NCBI GenBank assembly: GCA_038210655.1
Contig: JBBQWM010000012.1
Coordinates: 77,902 to 141,901, forward strand
Length of the DNA stretch: 64,000 nucleotides
Reading direction: 5' to 3'
Origin: 54-19 sp038210655
Lineage (GTDB): Bacteria; Chloroflexota; Chloroflexia; Chloroheliales; Chloroheliaceae
The position numbers and the translations under genes are program-made. Below are positions 7,690-15,408 of this stretch, in pieces. How positions within the stretch are numbered: position 1 is the first letter of the stretch; every line of letters begins with the position of its first letter. The notes beneath the pieces are model-generated. The model ran no database searches and was not told the origin of the DNA. It was given only the letters and a program-made list of their open reading frames with translations.

Positions 7690-9048
7690 ATGCAAGAGCA
7701 AGCGCAAGTATTCCCGCCTCCCCCGGTCTTGATGACCGAAAAGCCGCCCTTCGAGTACCAGCTTTTGAAGCACCGGGCCATACCGGGCATGGCAAAGCTG
7801 GAAGTCTACCGGGCTAACGGCGGTTACAAGGGTCTCGAAAGGGCCGTCCTCGAAATGCAGCCGGACGAAGTGGTCAACGAGGTTAAAGCTTCCGGGTTGC
7901 GCGGGCGAGGCGGAGCAGGCTTCCCGGCAGGTACCAAATGGAGCTTTATCCCCAAAGTTAGTGGGCCGAAATACGTCTGTTGCAACGCTGACGAGTCCGA
8001 ACCGGGTACTTTTAAAGATCACGAGCTAATCGAAAATAATCCGCATCAGTTGATCGAGGGCGTGCTAATCACCTGCTATGCGATTGGGGCCGAACACGGC
8101 TTTATCTACGTGCGGGGCGAGTTTGCGCGTGGTATCCGGGTTCTCCGGCGGGCGCTCGCAGAAGCGAAGGCGGCGGGCCTGATCGGGTCGAATATCTTGG
8201 GTAGTAATTACAGTTGCCAGATCACGGTGCATCCTGGGGCGGGCGCTTATATCTGTGGTGAAGAGTCGGCTTTGCTGGAATCGCTAGAAGGCAAGCGCGG
8301 TTTCCCTCGCTTGCGGCCTCCTTTCCCGGCGGTAGCCGGGTTGTACGCCCGTCCAACTGTTATCAACAATTGCGAAACGCTCTCCAATGTCTCGCATATT
8401 TTGCGCGAAGGGGCGGCCTGGTACAGTAGCTTTGGAACCGAAAAGACCAAAGGCTTCCGGGTCTATTGTCTGAGCGGACATGTCGAGCGACCTGGCAATT
8501 ACGAATTGGCCTGTGGTACAACTTTCCGCGAATTGATTTATACGCTTGGCGGCGGTGTCTGGAAGGGTCGTAACATCAAGTGCTTGATCCCCGGTGGTTC
8601 GTCCACTCCCATGTTAGCGCCTACCGATGAGGTATTGGATACGCCGATGGATTTCGAGGGGATTGCGGCGCGTGGCTCTATGCAGGGGTCGGCGGGGATC
8701 ATCGTCTTTGACGACCAGACCTGTATTGTCGGGGCCGTCTTGCGTTTGGTCGAATTTTATAAAGAGGAATCCTGCGGCAAATGTACTCCCTGCCGAGAAG
8801 GTACGCAATGGCTGGTGCAGATGCTTCATCGGCTTGAAAACGGCGAAGGTCGCCCCGGCGATCTGGATACGCTCTTGGAAGTCGGCGGCAATATCGAAGG
8901 CAAGAGCTTTTGCTTGCTGGGCGATTCGGCTCCTGTCCCAATCCGTAGCGCCATGAAACTCTTCCGCGAAGAGTTCGAGTATCACATCACCCACAAGACC
9001 TGCCAGGTTGGGCCACGCGCCGGTAAACAATTGGTAGGCGTTCACTAA
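7690..9048 (+). CDS. nuoF: NADH-quinone oxidoreductase subunit F (NADH and FMN binding)
   Basis: The 452-residue 51-kDa subunit. The NADH-binding glycine loop GLRGRGGAGFPAGTKW lies at about residues 69-84, the FMN segment GAGAYICGEESALLESLEG near 184-202, and the N3 4Fe-4S ligands in ESCGKCTPCREG at about 360-370 with a fourth Cys in SFCLLGDS near 407. ATG 7690 is preceded by GAGAGAAG. This is the last nuo gene present. The following gap of about 57 bases contains a short CCCTA...TAGGG inverted repeat, and the next genes are on the other strand, so the operon ends without nuoG-N. The remaining subunits must lie elsewhere if complex I is complete. Confidence 0.97.
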   Translation: MQEQAQVFPPPPVLMTEKPPFEYQLLKHRAIPGMAKLEVYRANGGYKGLERAVLEMQPDEVVNEVKASGLRGRGGAGFPAGTKWSFIPKVSGPKYVCCNADESEPGTFKDHELIENNPHQLIEGVLITCYAIGAEHGFIYVRGEFARGIRVLRRALAEAKAAGLIGSNILGSNYSCQITVHPGAGAYICGEESALLESLEGKRGFPRLRPPFPAVAGLYARPTVINNCETLSNVSHILREGAAWYSSFGTEKTKGFRVYCLSGHVERPGNYELACGTTFRELIYTLGGGVWKGRNIKCLIPGGSSTPMLAPTDEVLDTPMDFEGIAARGSMQGSAGIIVFDDQTCIVGAVLRLVEFYKEESCGKCTPCREGTQWLVQMLHRLENGEGRPGDLDTLLEVGGNIEGKSFCLLGDSAPVPIRSAMKLFREEFEYHITHKTCQVGPRAGKQLVGVH

Positions 9049-9105
9049 ACGATCTAGGATTTGGCTAAAATTTAGGATAGTTCTATTATTCAGCCCTAAA
9101 TAATT

Positions 9106-9528
9106 CTAGGGTGGTTGCGCTCCTGGTGATGAAGTTGACGGTAGGTTTGCTAAATAGTCCAAATCATCAAATACTTCTTGTGTGCGGCTCAAGGCTTTTT
9201 GGACGATAAAGGTAAGGTTAGGGAAGGTGTTATCATAATCAGCCATGTTGCGGTCGGGCCTCAGTCGGCTGAGATTTGTCCCTATCCGCACTCTAACCGC
9301 TTGATTACTACTTAAGAACTCATGCATCACATACCAGTGGGCATTCATTCTGTGGGGTACAGGGTTATTCTCTCTGAAATGCAAAAAGTTACGAGCGCTA
9401 ATAAAAGCTCCATAATAAGCCCGGCTAATCGCCGAACGTAACCGGGCCTCATCGCTGCTGGTAAGTGGATTTTGGATTTGAGCAAGCTCGTCAGCCAAAT
9501 CAAAATATTCTTTCCAAGAAAAACTCAT
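9106..9528 (-). CDS. HEPN-domain-like protein (candidate toxin of a two-gene module)
   Basis: 140 residues, mostly helical. The segment SAISRAYYGAFISARNFL matches the conserved helix of HEPN proteins (an R-A-Y-Y-x-A-F pattern), and a later RPDRNMADYDN segment fits the second conserved helix, with an Arg and Asp-Tyr. HEPN proteins are often RNases in toxin-antitoxin or defence systems. ATG 9528 is chosen because it overlaps the TGA stop of the upstream gene (ATGA), the standard sign of translational coupling. The longer open frame upstream has no support. No classical Rx4-6H motif was found, so nuclease activity is not assured. Confidence 0.6.
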   Translation of the reverse strand: MSFSWKEYFDLADELAQIQNPLTSSDEARLRSAISRAYYGAFISARNFLHFRENNPVPHRMNAHWYVMHEFLSSNQAVRVRIGTNLSRLRPDRNMADYDNTFPNLTFIVQKALSRTQEVFDDLDYLANLPSTSSPGAQPP

Positions 9529-9878
9529 GCGGCTGGTAGAGGGGCTACGTCTATAATGAACCTGCCCTGCGAACGCTTGGAAGCATACAACCCCCAATTT
9601 TGATCTATTTCATGAAGTTTATCAATGGCCTCTTTAACCGGCAGGCTCGTATACACCTGCATTATTAACTGGTCTGGGTAGGCCGCCTCCGGGTCAGAAG
9701 CAACCTCAAACCCTAGTTTGGCTTCACCAAAAACCAGCCGAACCTGATAATAAGCTTCCATCAAAATAAAAGCGATTTCCGGGTTATGCTGGACGAAGCT
9801 CAAAATAGCCTCATCTTCGTTGGTAAAGTAGGAGGAAGATTGGAGTTGAACCGGCTCCTGTAATTCTAATTTAGACAT
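9525..9878 (-). CDS. Small partner protein of the HEPN gene (candidate antitoxin)
   Basis: 117 residues starting at ATG 9878, preceded by AGAGGG about nine bases upstream. The first part is acidic and helical (NPEIAFILMEAYYQVRLVFGEAKL) and the second reads LPVKEAIDKLHEIDQNWGLYASKRSQGRFIIDV. The latter resembles, from memory, small proteins whose C-terminus has an (D/E)xxWxLxxxxRxxGxxxIxV strand and which precede HEPN genes in Chloroflexota and cyanobacteria. No known domain is recognised with confidence. The 4-base overlap with the HEPN gene and their isolation from neighbours argue for a two-gene module. Confidence 0.5.
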   Translation of the reverse strand: MSKLELQEPVQLQSSSYFTNEDEAILSFVQHNPEIAFILMEAYYQVRLVFGEAKLGFEVASDPEAAYPDQLIMQVYTSLPVKEAIDKLHEIDQNWGLYASKRSQGRFIIDVAPLPAA

Positions 9879-9964
9879 AATTAGTTGCCCTCTTTTGCTC
9901 ACTCTCACTTTAGCTACACACAAGCCAAAGTATAGCGTAACTGATTATACAACTTTATAATCTA

Positions 9965-10501
9965 TCAGGCACAATCTGCCGGGTCGCCCGCGATTTTTCC
10001 GAGGGCGTGCGGTAGGGCTGCCAGAATTGCTTCGAGATTCTCCCGCGCTCCTTTGGGGCTGCCGGGCAGGTTGATAATCAGGCTGCGGCCTCGGATACCG
10101 ACGACGGCCCGCGAGATCATAGCGGTCGGGGTCTTGAGCAAACTGGCGGCCCGCATCGCTTCAGCCATACCGGGAACTTGCTTTTCGATTACCATTAGTG
10201 TCGCATCCGGGGTAACATCGCGCGGTGCGACCCCGGTGCCGCCCGTCGTCAAAATCAGGCTCAAGCCTCGCTCGTCCGACCATTCGACTAGCTTGCGCTC
10301 GATCAAGGCGCGGTCGTCGGGGATGACCTCGTAGGCGACTACTTCGCAAACCTGGGCTAATTGAGCCGCCAGCATATCATGCAAGCCAGGGCCACTGGTA
10401 TCGGGCCGTTGTCCGGCAGCACTCCGGTCGCTCAGGGTTAGAATCCCCACCTGAAATAAAGCTTTTTTATCTTCGGTTGTCGCGCTATTTGGCTGGCTCA
10501 T
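9965..10501 (-). CDS. Molybdenum cofactor biosynthesis protein (MoaB/Mog family)
   Basis: 178 residues with the MoCF-binding fold. The hallmark TTGGTGVAPRDVTPDAT (about 84-100) binds molybdopterin, and the N-terminal GILTLSDRSAAGQRPDTSGP also matches the family. Members adenylate molybdopterin before molybdenum insertion (Mog) or are closely related homologues (MoaB), and sequence alone does not separate them here. ATG 10501 has AGAGGAAA upstream. Genes for molybdoenzymes are not seen nearby. Confidence 0.9.
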   Translation of the reverse strand: MSQPNSATTEDKKALFQVGILTLSDRSAAGQRPDTSGPGLHDMLAAQLAQVCEVVAYEVIPDDRALIERKLVEWSDERGLSLILTTGGTGVAPRDVTPDATLMVIEKQVPGMAEAMRAASLLKTPTAMISRAVVGIRGRSLIINLPGSPKGARENLEAILAALPHALGKIAGDPADCA

Positions 10502-10518
10502 ATGTTTCCTCTTTTATT

Positions 10519-10552
10519 AACAGGGATAGACAGGACTCACGGGATAAAAATT
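10519..10552. repeat. ACAGG-type intergenic repeat, single copy
   Basis: The sequence AACAGGGATAGACAGGACT followed by CACGGGATAAAAATT matches the units at 36074-36106 and 7032-7086. It lies just upstream of mog on the minus strand, where it could also affect that gene's leader. Confidence 0.7.
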
Positions 10553-10630
10553 GCTTGTGCTTATCCCGATTAAACTCGCTAATTTGATTGGCACACCTGT
10601 TATACTCTTGCAAAATGCCCCATAACGAAT

Positions 10631-11479
10631 TTAGCCCTCAGCTATCGGTTTCTTGCTACCAACCTTTGCGGTCTGGCTATCGGTCTGTTTGCGTTCGAGG
10701 CGGCGGGCGGTTTGCTCGGTCTGGGCAATGGCGCGGGCCGCTTTACGTTCAGCCAATCTGTCGGGAGCATATTCGCCCTGATATTCGGGCGGCAATAGTT
10801 CGGCAATTTTACTCATCATAAGATCGCCCAGGTCTTGCAAGCTTTCGCGCCGACCGTCCGGGCCACTGTCGGTCGGTAGTCGGTAGGGGTCGCCTATGCG
10901 GACTATCACATTTGGCTTGCGCTTTTTACCGTCCGGCCCATACTCTTTTTTGCGACTGATTTTCTCGGTGCCGCTAAAGGCGACCGGCACGATCCAGGTT
11001 GCTGCCTGGGCCGCTATCAAGGCCGCCCCGCTATGACCTTCCTGAAGCGCGAAAGTCTTGGAGCGGGTTCCTTCCGGGAAGATCACCACTACTTGACCCT
11101 TTTTGAGCAATTCTATCGCCCGTCGGAGGGCTTGCCGGTCGTATTTGCCCCGGTTGATCGGGAAAGACCCCATCAGTAGCGCCATCCCACCCACAAAGAA
11201 AAAATCGAGATATTCTCGTTTGGTGACATAAAAAGGCGGGCGCGGCACCAAATTATTCATAAAGACCAAATCCCATTGGCTCATATGGTTGGCGGTAATT
11301 AGCAGACCGCCGTTGCGGGGGATTTTCTCGGCCCCGTAAATCTTCCAATTGGAATTCCAGTAAGCCAGGATGCGCCCGACAAACCAGGCCAGATCGAACA
11401 GCCATTCGTGGCAGACCCACCAGACCGCATAGCTAAATCCTTGCCAGATTTTCTCAAGTAGCTTCATCCTTCCCCCCAT
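10631..11479 (-). CDS. plsC: 1-acyl-sn-glycerol-3-phosphate acyltransferase-like protein
   Basis: 282 residues. PlsC-family motifs are present: NHMSQWD (block I, NHxxxxD), FPINRGKYDRQALRR, and FPEGTRSKT (block III). They are preceded by a hydrophobic N-terminal region that would dock on the membrane. The enzyme acylates lysophosphatidic acid in phospholipid synthesis. ATG 11479 is preferred over GTG 11497 because an AAAGG lies about nine bases upstream; ATG 11467 with GGGGGAAGG is another possibility. The C-terminal 60 residues are charged, with repeated Arg/Gln/Ala, and are unlike the family core. Confidence 0.88.
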   Translation of the reverse strand: MGGRMKLLEKIWQGFSYAVWWVCHEWLFDLAWFVGRILAYWNSNWKIYGAEKIPRNGGLLITANHMSQWDLVFMNNLVPRPPFYVTKREYLDFFFVGGMALLMGSFPINRGKYDRQALRRAIELLKKGQVVVIFPEGTRSKTFALQEGHSGAALIAAQAATWIVPVAFSGTEKISRKKEYGPDGKKRKPNVIVRIGDPYRLPTDSGPDGRRESLQDLGDLMMSKIAELLPPEYQGEYAPDRLAERKAARAIAQTEQTARRLERKQTDSQTAKVGSKKPIAEG

Positions 11480-11515
11480 TTTGGCCGACCTTTTCACTCC
11501 AAGATTACATACCGA

Positions 11516-11995
11516 TCAACCACCCTTAAACGGCCCAACGATCTCTTTGGTAATCCATCCACCGTAGAAGTCGCCCGGTTGCGGCTCGACCTGCTCGTCG
11601 TTGACCAGACAGCGTTCCATTTTGCTCGGATAGAATGCTACATAATTTTTTAGTCCGGTGTAATCTGCGGTCGGGTTGGGATAATACCAGGCCGCGTTCG
11701 GGGCGGTTTTATCGCCAACCTTGACCGTGTAGTATGCGGCACTGCCTTTCCATTCGCAAAAGGTGGCCCGGTTGGTCGAGGTCAAATACTCGGTTTTGAG
11801 GTCTTCGGGCGGGATATAATAGACCGGTGGATGGCTGGTTTCCAAAATGCGTTTGGCCCGCCGCGTATCGGCGATTATCACCCCATTAAAGAAGATTTGA
11901 ATATGTTTGTCGCTATCTTCCATACGGGGCGGTCGGGGATAGTCCCAGACCGATTCCTGACCTGGCCCCGGTTCGACTTTCTTTTGCCAGAACAT
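11516..11995 (-). CDS. DUF427 domain protein
   Basis: 159 residues that match the DUF427 layout. There is an N-terminal VWDYPRPPR, a strand IFFNGVIIADTRRAKRILETSHPPVYYIPPED, then TFCEWKGSAAYY and AWYYPNPT, and a C-terminal strand GDFYGGWIT. This is a small single-domain beta protein of unknown biochemical role that is widespread in Actinobacteria and Chloroflexota. The Cys in TFCEWKG is conserved in the family as far as I recall. ATG 11995 is the only reasonable start. No operon partner is obvious. Confidence 0.85.
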   Translation of the reverse strand: MFWQKKVEPGPGQESVWDYPRPPRMEDSDKHIQIFFNGVIIADTRRAKRILETSHPPVYYIPPEDLKTEYLTSTNRATFCEWKGSAAYYTVKVGDKTAPNAAWYYPNPTADYTGLKNYVAFYPSKMERCLVNDEQVEPQPGDFYGGWITKEIVGPFKGG

Positions 11996-12167
11996 TGTGT
12001 TACCCTTGCTTTCTAACTTAAAAATTCCATAGCGATTTGCACCAGCCAGATTATAGCACTCGGCCCCGCTCTCTGTCAGCCTTTATTCCGCTTGAAGCAA
12101 GCGCTAAAATTTGTAACTGCCCGAACTCTTATATACATAGCCAGATTACGGCAAAAAAAGAGTTTTG

Positions 12168-12176
12168 TGTTATAAT
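12168..12176 (+). promoter_or_regulatory. Possible extended -10 promoter upstream of phnD
   Basis: TGTTATAAT (TG-n-TATAAT, 12168-12176) lies about 160 bases upstream of phnD in a 340-base AT-rich gap (11996-12337). No clear -35 is seen at the right distance, but an extended -10 does not need one. A TATATA at about 12200 is a second candidate. Nothing else is recognised in this gap. Confidence 0.4.
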
Positions 12177-12337
12177 TTTTTGGACAAAACTGTACTGTTT
12201 TATATAACCTAAAAAACATAATACAATCTCGCCTTAACTCAATAAGCTTGTTTTGGTCTGAGCGTCGCTAATTTATCGAAAATGAGGCGTTAAAATTAAG
12301 CAGACCGAATTTAGAAGAGATTTAGAAGGAGTAACTT

Positions 12338-13339
12338 GTGAAAATGTTCACCCGCATTCGTAAATCCCTGGCGCTCGGTGGCGCTTTGCTGTTGGTTTTG
12401 AGCCTGGTTTTGGCGGCTTGCGGCGACCCAACTGCCACGACCGCCCCGGCAGCGACAACTGCTGCTGCAACTACGGCGGCGGCAAATGGCGCGGCGGCTA
12501 CGACGGCAGCGGCAATGACGACGGCAGCCCTGGCGACCGGCACCGAGAAACCAAACCCCCTGCGGGTTGGTTTGATCCCCAACCTTCAGCCTGATACCGT
12601 CAAGACTCAGTACGCCAACCTCAAGACCCACCTTGAGAAAGAGCTAGGCGTGTCGGTCGAACTCTTTGTGGGAAGCGACTATCCGGCAGTTGTGACGGCG
12701 ATGGCGACCGATAAGTTGGATATTGCTTACTTTGGCGGCCTGACTTATTTGCAGGCCAGAGAGCAAGCCGAAGTTTACCCGATTGTAACCGCTATCGACC
12801 GTATTACCAAAGACCGCACCTACACCAGTGTTATAATTGTCCCCGCCGATAGCCCGGCCCAAAAGCTGGAAGACCTGAAGGGCAAGACTTTTGCATTTGG
12901 TGATGTTGCCAGTACTAGCGGTTCGCTTTACCCGCGCATTATGCTCGATCAGGCCGGGTTAAAAGTGCCGGGCGATCTTAAGGACATAAAGTACACCGGC
13001 GGTCACGATGCGACGGCCCTGGCGGTGGCGAACGGCTCGGTTGATGCTGGTGGTTTGGAGGAGCGCATTTTGCTACGGCTGATTGAGCAGGGCAAGGTCG
13101 ATAAAAACAAGGTGCGGGTTCTCAAACGCTCCGAGCCAATTATGGGGTATCCCTGGGTGGTGCGGGCCAAACTGGATAAAGATTTGGTCGATAAAATCAC
13201 GACCGCTTTTCTAAATCTCAAAGACCCCGAACTGCTCAAGCTGGTGCTGGCGGACGGTTACGCCAAAGTTAGTGCGGCGGATTACCAATACGCTCGTGAG
13301 CAGGCGATCCGGTTGGGTCTTTTGACTGTTAAGAAGTAA
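12338..13339 (+). CDS. phnD: Phosphate/phosphite/phosphonate ABC importer substrate-binding lipoprotein
   Basis: 333 residues. A Sec signal peptide ends in a lipobox VLAAC with Cys28. It is followed by a linker of about 40 residues rich in Ala and Thr, then the mature domain starting LRVGLIPNLQPDTVKTQY. The core reads GSDYPAVVTAMATDKLDIAYFGGLTY and FAFGDVASTSGSLYPR, the ligand loops of the PhnD/PtxB family. GTG 12338 has GGAG eight bases upstream; ATG 12344 is two codons further. It captures an oxyanion such as phosphonate or phosphite outside the membrane and hands it to PhnE. The lipoprotein header ACGDPTATTAP is shared with the LivK-like lipoprotein at 40521. Confidence 0.88.
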   Translation: MKMFTRIRKSLALGGALLLVLSLVLAACGDPTATTAPAATTAAATTAAANGAAATTAAAMTTAALATGTEKPNPLRVGLIPNLQPDTVKTQYANLKTHLEKELGVSVELFVGSDYPAVVTAMATDKLDIAYFGGLTYLQAREQAEVYPIVTAIDRITKDRTYTSVIIVPADSPAQKLEDLKGKTFAFGDVASTSGSLYPRIMLDQAGLKVPGDLKDIKYTGGHDATALAVANGSVDAGGLEERILLRLIEQGKVDKNKVRVLKRSEPIMGYPWVVRAKLDKDLVDKITTAFLNLKDPELLKLVLADGYAKVSAADYQYAREQAIRLGLLTVKK

Positions 13340-13343
13340 CCGA

Positions 13344-14201
13344 ATGTCGATAGTAAGGGTCGAAGGGCTACGTAAGATTTACCCAAATGGGACGGTCGGG
13401 CTGGATGGCCTGACCGTCGAGATTGGGTCGGGCGAAATGGTTGGTATATTAGGGTCGAGCGGGGCCGGTAAGACGACCCTGTTTCGTTTGCTCAATGGTA
13501 CGCTGTACCCAACCGGCGGTCAGCTAGAAGTGTTGGGGCAACGGCTGGACGGTCGGCTAGGGCGAGGCGACTTACGAAAGTTGCGGACCCGCTTGGCCCT
13601 GGTCAGTCAGCACCACAACGTAATCCCCTCGCTTTCGGTGCTAAATAATATCTTGATCGGGCGACTAGGACAGGTCGGGACGGCTCGTTCGTTGTTGAGC
13701 CTGGTTCGCCCCTCGCAGCACGAGCGGCAACTGGCGCTCGAAGCGCTGGCCCTGGTTAGCCTGCCCGACCGCCTTTATCATCGGGCGGAAGACCTTTCGG
13801 GCGGGCAGCAACAGCGCGTCGCAATTGCCCGTGCAATGGCGCAAGGGGCCGAGCTTTTGCTGGCGGATGAGCCGATTGCCTCGGTCGATATGCGGAACGC
13901 CGGGTTGCTGCTTGATCTATTCCGGCGGCTGAACGAGGAATTGGGTGTTACCGTCGTGATGAATTTGCACCAGCTTGATTTTGCGGTACGCTACTGTCGG
14001 CGTATCCTGGTGCTAAAGGCCGGGCGTTTGGCTTACGACGGCTCCCCGGAGGACTTGCAGGATTTTGATATTTACGGCGAGCTTGATTCGCCGGCCTTAG
14101 AAGAACCTTCCGCCGAACCGCTCGAAGATTGGCCCGAAGCCGCTTTGCTGGGCGAAGCCGAAGTGGGCGAACTTGTTAGAAAAAGAAAAGACGCTAATTG
14201 A
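13344..14201 (+). CDS. phnC: Phosphonate-type ABC importer ATP-binding protein
   Basis: 285 residues starting four bases after phnD. Walker A GSSGAGKTT lies near residues 37-45, the ABC signature LSGGQQQRVAIARAMA at about 150-165, Walker B LLLADEPIAS just after it, and the switch His in MNLHQLDFAV. It energises import through PhnE. The last 40 residues are acidic and extend beyond the ATPase core. The stop TGA overlaps the phnE start (TGATG), indicating coupled translation. No C-P lyase or phosphite dehydrogenase genes are in the window, so the substrate stays open. Confidence 0.9.
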   Translation: MSIVRVEGLRKIYPNGTVGLDGLTVEIGSGEMVGILGSSGAGKTTLFRLLNGTLYPTGGQLEVLGQRLDGRLGRGDLRKLRTRLALVSQHHNVIPSLSVLNNILIGRLGQVGTARSLLSLVRPSQHERQLALEALALVSLPDRLYHRAEDLSGGQQQRVAIARAMAQGAELLLADEPIASVDMRNAGLLLDLFRRLNEELGVTVVMNLHQLDFAVRYCRRILVLKAGRLAYDGSPEDLQDFDIYGELDSPALEEPSAEPLEDWPEAALLGEAEVGELVRKRKDAN

Positions 14202-15184
14202 TGATTGAAAGCAGTTCTAAAACTAATCGGACGCGCCAGGGGTTGCGACTGCCGGTCGATCTGAGCAAGGTTGAGTTACCCGGACAGCGCAATTTCCGCT
14301 ATTCCAACCTGTTTATTTTGGGCGCAGTGGTATTTGTGGTCTGGTACAGTGCAAACGGCTCAAAAGTAGCCATCGAGCCGTTCTTTGATACCCGCAACCA
14401 GAAACAGGTTGGGTTGTTTGTAGCCGGGTTGTTTCCGCCCGATCTGTCGCCTGAATTTTTGAGCCTGGTCTGGCAACTGACGGTCGAGACTTTCCAGATT
14501 TCGGTGATTGGGACGGTGCTGGCAATCGTGCTTGGGTTCCCATTGGGCCTTCTGGCGATGCGGCAACGTGGCGAAGAGATGAGTCGGGAGGCGGTTGGGA
14601 CCGGGCGTTGGCTGACGCGCTGGGGATTGTATTATCTGGCCCGGTTGTTTTTAAATACAGCCCGCGCTGTGCCGGAGTTGATCTGGGCTTTGATTGCGAT
14701 TATTTTTGTCGGGTTGGGGTCGTTTGCCGGGGTAGTCGCCCTGACCGTTCATAGCGCCGGGATTTTGGGCAAGCTCTACGCCGAAATCTTCGAGGCGGTC
14801 GATCAACGCTTGGTCGAGACGGTGCGCGGGGCGGGTGGCAACGAGCTACAAACCCTCTTTTTTGCGCGTATCCCGCTGACTTTGCCGGTGCTACTCTCCT
14901 ATACCATGTTTCGTTGGGAATGTAATATGCGGGCGGCGACCGTACTGGGCTTTGTGGCGGCGGGCGGGCTTGGCTCTCAGTTGCGGGTCAGCATGAACAC
15001 CTATAATTATCCACAGGTGACGACTCTGGTAATCGCTCTTTTAGTATTGGTCACGCTAGTTGATTTGGCGGGCCAGTTCTTGCGCCGTCGCATTCTGGAT
15101 GTGCCGGAGGTGGCCGCGTGCCGTCCCGACCCCGCCGATCTGGTTGCCCCTTCGGAGACGAAACGATCTAATACCAGGTCCTAA
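14201..15184 (+). CDS. phnE: Phosphonate-type ABC importer permease
   Basis: 327 residues with about six membrane helices. The BPD_transp_1 coupling loop is visible as ETVRGAGGNELQTLFFARIPLTLPV (the EAA loop), and the segment EAVDQRLVE precedes it. ATG 14201 overlaps the phnC stop and is preferred over the in-frame TTG just before it. A helix near 35-52 and a hydrophilic N-terminus of about 30 residues precede the core. It forms the transmembrane channel for the PhnD/PhnC system. Downstream lies an inverted repeat and then a bidirectional terminator shared with the convergent M23 gene. Confidence 0.88.
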   Translation: MIESSSKTNRTRQGLRLPVDLSKVELPGQRNFRYSNLFILGAVVFVVWYSANGSKVAIEPFFDTRNQKQVGLFVAGLFPPDLSPEFLSLVWQLTVETFQISVIGTVLAIVLGFPLGLLAMRQRGEEMSREAVGTGRWLTRWGLYYLARLFLNTARAVPELIWALIAIIFVGLGSFAGVVALTVHSAGILGKLYAEIFEAVDQRLVETVRGAGGNELQTLFFARIPLTLPVLLSYTMFRWECNMRAATVLGFVAAGGLGSQLRVSMNTYNYPQVTTLVIALLVLVTLVDLAGQFLRRRILDVPEVAACRPDPADLVAPSETKRSNTRS

Positions 15185-15198
15185 TAAGTAGTAAACTC

Positions 15199-15285
15199 AT
15201 GTCACCCTGAACGAAGTGAAGGGTCTCGGTTCGTGGGCTAGAGCCAGGTACAGGAAAAAGATTCTTCACTTCGTTCAGAATGACA
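15199..15285. repeat. Inverted repeat of the TGTCATTCTGARCG family, copy 1
   Basis: The left arm (TGTCACCCTGAACGAAGTGA..., 15200-15226) and the right arm (...TCACTTCGTTCAGAATGACA, 15259-15285) are reverse complements apart from a few transitions. The second copy of the family is at 50156-50246. It follows phnE and might also act as a terminator-like hairpin. Confidence 0.75.
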
Positions 15286-15344
15286 TCTACCTAACCGGAC
15301 TTGGTATAATACTCTCTAAAGGTGGTTTTATCCTATGAAATAAA

Positions 15345-15378
15345 AAGGGCTGACCTCATCGGGTCAACCCTTCTTTTT
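15345..15378. terminator. Bidirectional intrinsic terminator
   Basis: Stem AAGGGCTGACC / GGTCAACCCTT with one C-A mismatch and a 6-base loop. It is flanked by AAAAA on the left and TTCTTTTT on the right, so both transcripts end in a U-tract. It serves the minus-strand M23 gene (stop at 15409) and probably phnCDE on the plus strand. Confidence 0.8.
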
Positions 15379-15408
15379 ATCTGGTCTTTCTACCAAACCT
15401 GAGCCAGT

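Noticed and set aside
15305..15312. TATAAT-like box (GGTATAAT) after phnE
   Set aside because: No -35 partner and no downstream gene on the plus strand; chance match in an AT-rich gap.
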